Positions 58,826 through 64,000 of a DNA stretch of 64,000 nt are shown here, piece after piece (within the stretch, counting starts at the first letter, position 1; every line of letters starts with the position of its first letter). A model generated the notes under the pieces. That model was not told the origin of the DNA. It saw nothing but the letters and a program-made list of their open reading frames with translations, and did not search any database. The translations under genes and the position numbers were made by a program. This DNA comes from Gammaproteobacteria bacterium (GTDB lineage Bacteria > Pseudomonadota > Gammaproteobacteria > DSM-16500): assembly GCA_014132595.1 (NCBI GenBank), contig BMAG01000043.1, positions 1 to 64,000 of the forward strand, given 5' to 3'.

Positions 58826-61800
58826 TTAAGATATTGCACTACTGGTTTGTATCCATCCCGCAAACTCACGCAATGCGATAAAAAACATCGTATAGTCAAC
58901 AAGCTCACTACCATGGAGTAATTGCAGAACCTTCTCCCAGCGCTCTATCGAACGATGGTGTTCTTTTACCCAGTTTTTTACAAGCGTCTTAACATTACCT
59001 TCATTATTACTACGCATTATTGCAACTGTAATCATTTTTTGAAGTCCATCCAGCTCATCTCTTAATGTTAAACGAGCTAGAGTATTCCAATGTCCTTCTC
59101 GAGAATCCGCTGAAATTTGGTCCCGGAACCAAACGAGATTAAATTGACCGCCCACATCAAAATAAATTTTTGCTGTCTTGAGCAGATCAAAATTGTGTTT
59201 TGTCGATACCTCAATAATATTCAAAGAAGTATAAAGCGCGCGATATACAGCAATCCGACTTGCAATGTCTTTTGAAAAGCCATGCTGAACAAATCGTTCC
59301 ATCAATTCAGATAAATATTTTTTAGTCACCCCGCTCATTAAATCTGGAATAATGGGCGCCAATTTATTTATTTTTTCAGAGAAATGCTCGATCGTCTTTC
59401 CAATATCATTACGCAAGTGATGGCTTCTTAAAAACCATCGCGTAGATAAATTTAACAAAGTTCTCACATAATGTAATAATTCGTATTGTAGCTCAACAGG
59501 AATTTTAGTACCCAAGGAATCAACCAAAGTTTCTAGCGCCGTTGCACCGAAAATTTTACATGAAATAGTATGTGCTTTGATAATTTCCGCAACAGATGCA
59601 CCTGTTTCAATTTGCGCACGATAGACAAAAGTAATACCCATCTCATTAACAATTTGATTACTTATCTGAGTCGCAATAATTTCACGCCATAATCTATGCT
59701 TTTGCATATATGGACGATATGTTTTTTGCAATTTCTCCGGAAAAGAATCTACGAGAGTCTGAATAAAATAAGGGTCCTCGGTAATAGTAGACTTTAAAAT
59801 TTCACTCTCTATATGAATTTTGCTATACGCCATTAAAATGGAAAGCTCTGGACGAGTTAATCCTTTTCCTGCTGACTTTCGATCCAAAATCGTTTTATCG
59901 TCAGGCAAAAATTCAACTGCTCTATCGACAACGCCTGTAGTTTCTAATTCTTTCAGATAACTTTGATATAGACCCACGTATCGTGCGGCACTCAAAGCTG
60001 AAAAACTCATTGTTAATGCTTGATTGTAATTATCTTTTAATACCAAGGCAGCAACTTCTTCTGTCATTTCAGCAAGTAAATTATTTCTTTTATTTTCTGT
60101 TAACTTGCCTGTTGAAACCGCCGCATTCAGTAAAATTTTAATGTTGACTTCATGATCTGAGCAATCAACACCCGCCGAATTATCAATCGAATCTGTGTTA
60201 ATCAGACCTCCTTGCAAGGCATATTCAATACGTCCTAACTGCGTAAAACCCAGATTCCCGCCTTCCGCCACCACAAGACATCGCAGATCAGAACCATTAA
60301 TACGGCAAAAATCATTCGTTTTATCGCTGACATCCATATCACTTTCAGTGGAGGCTTTAACATAAGTGCCAATACCACCATTAAATAATAAATCAACAGG
60401 CGCTTTAAGCAATGCACGAATTAATTCATTAGGAGCAAGAGAATTGTCTTTAATATCTAGTAATTTTTTTATTTCGGAAGACAAAGGAATCGTTTTAGTT
60501 GTTCGTTTAAAAACACCACCGCCCTTTGAAATTAATTTCGCATCATAATTTTCCCAGGATGAAGCAGGTAAATTAAACAAGCGGACTCGTTCTTTATAGG
60601 ATTTTTTAGGATCTGGATTAGGATCAATAAAAATATGTCGATGATCAAAAGCACCTACCAATTTTATGTTCGATGAATAAATCATCCCATTTCCAAAAAC
60701 ATCTCCACTCATATCACCGATACCTACTACGGTCATTTGATAGGATGGATCATCAATGCTTCTATTTAATTCACGAAAATGGCGCCGCACTGATTCCCAT
60801 GCTCCACGCGCCGTTATGCCCATTTTTTTATGATCATATCCTGTTGAGCCACCCGACGCAAATGCATCGCCCAACCAAAAAAGATACTCTTTAGAAATAC
60901 TATTTGCGATATCCGAAAAAGTTGACGTACCCTTATCCGCAGCAACAACTAAATAAGGATCTTCATCATCATAGCAAACCACATCTTTAGGACGTATTAC
61001 CTTATTTTCTTTTATGTTATCAGTGAGATCCAATAATCCTCGAATAAATGATTTATAACAATAAATAACTTCTGCTTGTATTGTTCCACGATCGGCCTGA
61101 GGGGGTAATGCTTTCAAAATAAACCCGCCCTTGGCACCCGATGGAATAATGACTGAGTTTTTAACTTTTTGTGCTTTCATTAACCCCAAAATTTCAGTAC
61201 GAAAATCTTCACGGCGATCCGACCAACGAATACCTCCTCGTGCCACTTTAGCACTACGCAAATGAATACCTTCAAATCGCGATGAATAAACAAATATTTC
61301 ATATAATGGACGCGGCAATGGCAATTCAGGAACATTTTTGGAGCTCAATTTAAAGGATAAATATTCTTTAGGTTTCCCATCCAGCATTTGAAAATAATTA
61401 GTGCGTAACGTTGCTTGCATGAGCTGTAAAAAACGCCGCATGACTCTATCATCATCTAAACTCGTAATCGCATCTAACGCCGTAATAATTTTTTTTTCTA
61501 ACGTGTCTATTGAACTTTGAGATGCAGATTTTTTCTTTGGATCATTCTTCATTTTAAATAAGTTAATAAGATCTGCTGTAATATGACTATATTGTACAAG
61601 TATTTTTTCAATGTATGCTTGCGTGTATCTAAAAGCTGCCTGATGCAGATATTTTGCATACGCACGAAGGATACCAATTTCACGGGATGTCAACTCTGCA
61701 GCTAATACTAACTTGTTAAATCCATCATTTTCGGAGACTCCTAAACAAACATTCGTAAATGCTTCTTGAAAGATGGGTTTTATTTTCTGTACATCGACCT

Positions 61801-62197
61801 CTACACCATCTGTATAAGCAACGGTGAAATCACTGATATAAACGACATTACTTTTTAAATTAATTTTATAAGGACGTTCTTCGAAAGTACGTAACCCCAT
61901 ATTATCCAAAATGGGTAAAATATCTGAAAGTGGAATTGCATTTTCATATTGGAAAAGTCTTAAGTGCAAAGAATTTTTTGCTTTCTCAGTCAATTGATAA
62001 AATTCAATCTGAAAGGGTGTTTTTGATGAAAGTTGCTCGATATGGAGAATGTCATCGATTGCAACAATTACCGAACAATCATCTTGGTAGCTCGTAGGAA
62101 AGGCGGTTTTATATTTTGAATAAAGAACACTCCCTTTTTTATCTCCAACATCTTTAATTAAGGCAGATTCTAGTTGTTGCATCCACGAACTTATCAT
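58826..62197 (-). CDS. NAD-specific glutamate dehydrogenase, N-terminally short
   Basis: Converts glutamate to 2-oxoglutarate and ammonia, yielding NADH. The 1123-residue protein belongs to the large (180-kDa type) bacterial family: catalytic core KVARGGIRWSDRREDFRTE, QKVKNSVIIPSGAKGGF and VVGIGDMSGDVFGNGM. Family members are usually about 1600 residues; here the first roughly 450-500, which carry ACT-like regulatory domains, are absent, and the protein begins in the stretch leading to LRTFEERPY. The upstream 180 bases hold no remnant. The ATG at 62197 is the only early start. The enzyme core seems intact, with reduced allosteric control expected. Confidence 0.92.
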   Translation of the reverse strand: MISSWMQQLESALIKDVGDKKGSVLYSKYKTAFPTSYQDDCSVIVAIDDILHIEQLSSKTPFQIEFYQLTEKAKNSLHLRLFQYENAIPLSDILPILDNMGLRTFEERPYKINLKSNVVYISDFTVAYTDGVEVDVQKIKPIFQEAFTNVCLGVSENDGFNKLVLAAELTSREIGILRAYAKYLHQAAFRYTQAYIEKILVQYSHITADLINLFKMKNDPKKKSASQSSIDTLEKKIITALDAITSLDDDRVMRRFLQLMQATLRTNYFQMLDGKPKEYLSFKLSSKNVPELPLPRPLYEIFVYSSRFEGIHLRSAKVARGGIRWSDRREDFRTEILGLMKAQKVKNSVIIPSGAKGGFILKALPPQADRGTIQAEVIYCYKSFIRGLLDLTDNIKENKVIRPKDVVCYDDEDPYLVVAADKGTSTFSDIANSISKEYLFWLGDAFASGGSTGYDHKKMGITARGAWESVRRHFRELNRSIDDPSYQMTVVGIGDMSGDVFGNGMIYSSNIKLVGAFDHRHIFIDPNPDPKKSYKERVRLFNLPASSWENYDAKLISKGGGVFKRTTKTIPLSSEIKKLLDIKDNSLAPNELIRALLKAPVDLLFNGGIGTYVKASTESDMDVSDKTNDFCRINGSDLRCLVVAEGGNLGFTQLGRIEYALQGGLINTDSIDNSAGVDCSDHEVNIKILLNAAVSTGKLTENKRNNLLAEMTEEVAALVLKDNYNQALTMSFSALSAARYVGLYQSYLKELETTGVVDRAVEFLPDDKTILDRKSAGKGLTRPELSILMAYSKIHIESEILKSTITEDPYFIQTLVDSFPEKLQKTYRPYMQKHRLWREIIATQISNQIVNEMGITFVYRAQIETGASVAEIIKAHTISCKIFGATALETLVDSLGTKIPVELQYELLHYVRTLLNLSTRWFLRSHHLRNDIGKTIEHFSEKINKLAPIIPDLMSGVTKKYLSELMERFVQHGFSKDIASRIAVYRALYTSLNIIEVSTKHNFDLLKTAKIYFDVGGQFNLVWFRDQISADSREGHWNTLARLTLRDELDGLQKMITVAIMRSNNEGNVKTLVKNWVKEHHRSIERWEKVLQLLHGSELVDYTMFFIALREFAGWIQTSSAIS

Positions 62198-62380
62198 TTT
62201 ACTATTCCTTATTCATTCTAATCCTGATCATAGTGTAATCTGCATAACCCATCCTGACAATATGCAAGTAAAAAATAGTAGATTCAATAAGTTATAAATT
62301 ACGAGATATAATTTCGCCTAAAACACATTTTTTCATGCCGAGAACTATACTAAAAATAGCTTTATAAATGAGGGGTTTTT

Positions 62381-63700
62381 ATGAAACCAAAAGATGTATT
62401 AGCTGATAAATTCACTAATACTCACAAAAATCGACGCATCTTTCATGACGCAATTGCTCAAAAAATTGCGCATGCTAAAGAACATCATCATGCGGTCGGT
62501 TTGCTGCTCATAGATCTTGACAACTTTCAAACGATAAACAGGCACCACGGTCATTTGGTTGGTGACGATCTTCTCTTTGAAACGCATAAAAGACTTGCAT
62601 CTTGCCTGACTTCAGATGATTTTCTAACACGCGTTGATGGCGATGAATTTGCTGTTATTTTAGGAAACATCACGGATCCCAAAACAATAGAAGATGTGAT
62701 TTATAAACTGATGAATTGCTTTAATGATAGTTATCATTTAAAAGGAACCAAAGCCCGTATTAACGCGAGCATCGGCGCAGCTTGTTACCCTGATGCAGGG
62801 AATGATGCCCAAACGTTAATACAAAGTGCCGCGATCTGCATGACTCATGCAAAATCATTAGGCGGCAATAATTACCAATATTTCACACAAAAAATTCTTG
62901 AAAAATACAAACGAAAATCTTTTATAGAAAATGCACTGAAATTTGCATTAGAAAATAAAGAGCTTTTTGTGACATATCAACCCATTTTTAATTTATCCAC
63001 AAAAGAAATGGTCGGAATGGAAGCTTTATTGCGTTGGCGTCACCCTGCCATGGGCTTAATATCACCCGATATCTTTATCGAGCTCGCTGAAAAAAATGGT
63101 TTAATTGCATCGATCGGCGAATGGGCCTTAAAAACTATCTGTAAACAAGCCCAAAAATGGTATAAAGCTGGGCACAATTCCTTCAAAATCGCTTTTAATA
63201 TTTCATCTAACCAATTACTTTTAAAATCGTTTCCTCAATCTATCATAAAGAAGTTTAGGAATTCACATATCCCTACCCATTTGATCGATCTAGAACTCAC
63301 TGAAACCGCATTTTTAAGACGAGCCAGTTATTTTAAAAAAATACTAACCCAGATAGCTAAAACAGGCATTAGTATCACGATTGATGATTTTGGAACAGGA
63401 CACTCCTCCTTGATACGATTGAAAGATCTGCCGATTAAAACATTAAAAATCGATAAATCATTTGTTTTTAATATAACTCCCGACTCTTTTGATGCTATCA
63501 TTATTAATGCCCTTATTAATTTAGGAAAAAAATTAGGACTCAATGTCATTGCAGAAGGCATAGAAACCGAAGCGGATTTACAATTCCTCATTGCAAATGA
63601 CTGCCCAGAAGGACAAGGATATTATTTATGCAAACCGCTCAGTGCAAAACAAATGACAACTTATTTAAATAAAAAAAAGAATGACTATGATAAAAAATAA
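62381..63700 (+). CDS. GGDEF-EAL protein, likely c-di-GMP phosphodiesterase
   Basis: 439 residues, no membrane helix and no sensory domain. The N-terminal GGDEF domain (about 20-165) has a degenerate signature DGDEF at 86-90 and no I-site, so cyclase activity is doubtful, though it may still bind GTP. The EAL domain (about 175-435) has the active set: EALLRWRHP, ELTETAF, the metal pair in IDDFGTGHSS, KIDKSFV, AEGIETEADL and QGYYLCKPL. It should degrade c-di-GMP, opposing the cyclase at 55383. GAGGGG lies before the ATG. Confidence 0.93.
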   Translation: MKPKDVLADKFTNTHKNRRIFHDAIAQKIAHAKEHHHAVGLLLIDLDNFQTINRHHGHLVGDDLLFETHKRLASCLTSDDFLTRVDGDEFAVILGNITDPKTIEDVIYKLMNCFNDSYHLKGTKARINASIGAACYPDAGNDAQTLIQSAAICMTHAKSLGGNNYQYFTQKILEKYKRKSFIENALKFALENKELFVTYQPIFNLSTKEMVGMEALLRWRHPAMGLISPDIFIELAEKNGLIASIGEWALKTICKQAQKWYKAGHNSFKIAFNISSNQLLLKSFPQSIIKKFRNSHIPTHLIDLELTETAFLRRASYFKKILTQIAKTGISITIDDFGTGHSSLIRLKDLPIKTLKIDKSFVFNITPDSFDAIIINALINLGKKLGLNVIAEGIETEADLQFLIANDCPEGQGYYLCKPLSAKQMTTYLNKKKNDYDKK

Positions 63701-64000
63701 AAAATCCATGCGTTTTCTATTCGCTCTTATAATCACTCCACTCCTCTTTTCGTTGTACTGTCAGCGCTCAATATCAAGCAGCATTATCATACCCACCCTT
63801 GAACGCAGTCCACTCCCTCCCATTAACTTACCTCTTTTATCTCAACCTACAAAACGCTTCACACAAGAGCTATTCAAAGGCCAAGTCTCTCTTTTAAACA
63901 TCTGGGCTTCCTCATGTTCAGCCTGCCAATTTGAGCAGCCTCTACTCATGGCCATCAAAAAAAATTATCCCACCCCCATTTATGGGATTAACTTCAAAGA
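63681..64000 (+). CDS. DsbE/CcmG-like thioredoxin, cut by the window end
   Basis: Partial; about 106 residues visible. An N-terminal signal anchor (FLFALIITPLLFSLYC) is followed by a linker and the start of a thioredoxin fold with active site WASSCSACQFEQP and PIYGINFKD, the latter typical of CcmG/DsbE, which reduces apocytochrome c heme-binding cysteines. The usual WASWC has Ser for the second Trp. Starts at 63681, 63687 or 63708 are possible; the first two overlap the GGDEF-EAL gene. The remaining C-terminus lies outside. Confidence 0.85.
   Translation, partial: MTMIKNKKSMRFLFALIITPLLFSLYCQRSISSSIIIPTLERSPLPPINLPLLSQPTKRFTQELFKGQVSLLNIWASSCSACQFEQPLLMAIKKNYPTPIYGINFK

Overview
The window is a 64 kb stretch of AT-rich bacterial chromosome, almost wholly coding. 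It reads as a gammaproteobacterium near the Legionellales/Coxiellaceae. This placement is inference, drawn from gammaproteobacterial gene orders (rppH-lgt-thyA; coaBC-dut-algC facing radC-rpmB-rpmG; fMet tRNA-rimP-nusA-infB-rbfA-truB-rpsO-pnp) together with a two-subunit glycine dehydrogenase (gcvPA/gcvPB) and many low-GC housekeeping genes. No phage, integrase, transposase, CRISPR array or secretion-system cluster was seen. The first 72 bases are not genomic: they are a degraded Illumina Nextera i5 adapter ending in the transposon mosaic end, so the window starts at a contig edge.

Layout: 74-1582 is the 3' part of a hybrid histidine kinase. 1631-3716 (minus) holds rppH-lgt-thyA. dapB (3851-4585) is followed by a potassium-uptake operon, 4626-11228: a 32-aa membrane micropeptide, kdpF, kdpA, kdpB, kdpC and a kdpD that stops after its GAF domain and has no kinase core; no kdpE is present. 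Next come an unknown membrane protein and a periplasmic FKBP prolyl isomerase. 12529-17020 (minus) is the glycine-cleavage cluster gcvT-gcvH-gcvPA-gcvPB. 17126-21510 (minus) is coaBC-dut-algC plus a UbiH-family hydroxylase. 21566-22802 (plus) is radC-rpmB-rpmG.

22940-31490 is an envelope region: fatty-acid desaturase, SbmA/BacA-like ABC exporter, OmpA-type lipoprotein, heptosyltransferases waaF and waaC, a CHCC zinc-finger protein, a nucleotide-sugar epimerase and nhaA. 31640-34296 is pgk-pyk. 34427-35855 is a broken or rearranged FUSC-type membrane protein. 36037-39969 carries psd, a small membrane protein, folE, a HIT protein, a TrhO-like rhodanese and ppa. 40702-49454 (minus) is the full transcription/translation operon from the initiator tRNA to pnp. 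49666-55373 is an RND tripartite efflux pump. The last part carries a membrane diguanylate cyclase, a secreted GH3 beta-glucosidase, an N-terminally short NAD-glutamate dehydrogenase, a GGDEF-EAL protein with a degenerate GGDEF motif, and the start of a DsbE/CcmG-like thioredoxin cut by the window end.

Most of the window is ordinary core genome. The points most worth a second look are the kinase-less KdpD with its micropeptide-led operon, a small family of palindromic intergenic repeats near 34.3, 40.0 and 40.65 kb, the split FUSC gene, the short glutamate dehydrogenase, and tandem hairpins between the fMet tRNA and rimP. I did not find convincing evidence of an entirely new multi-gene system.
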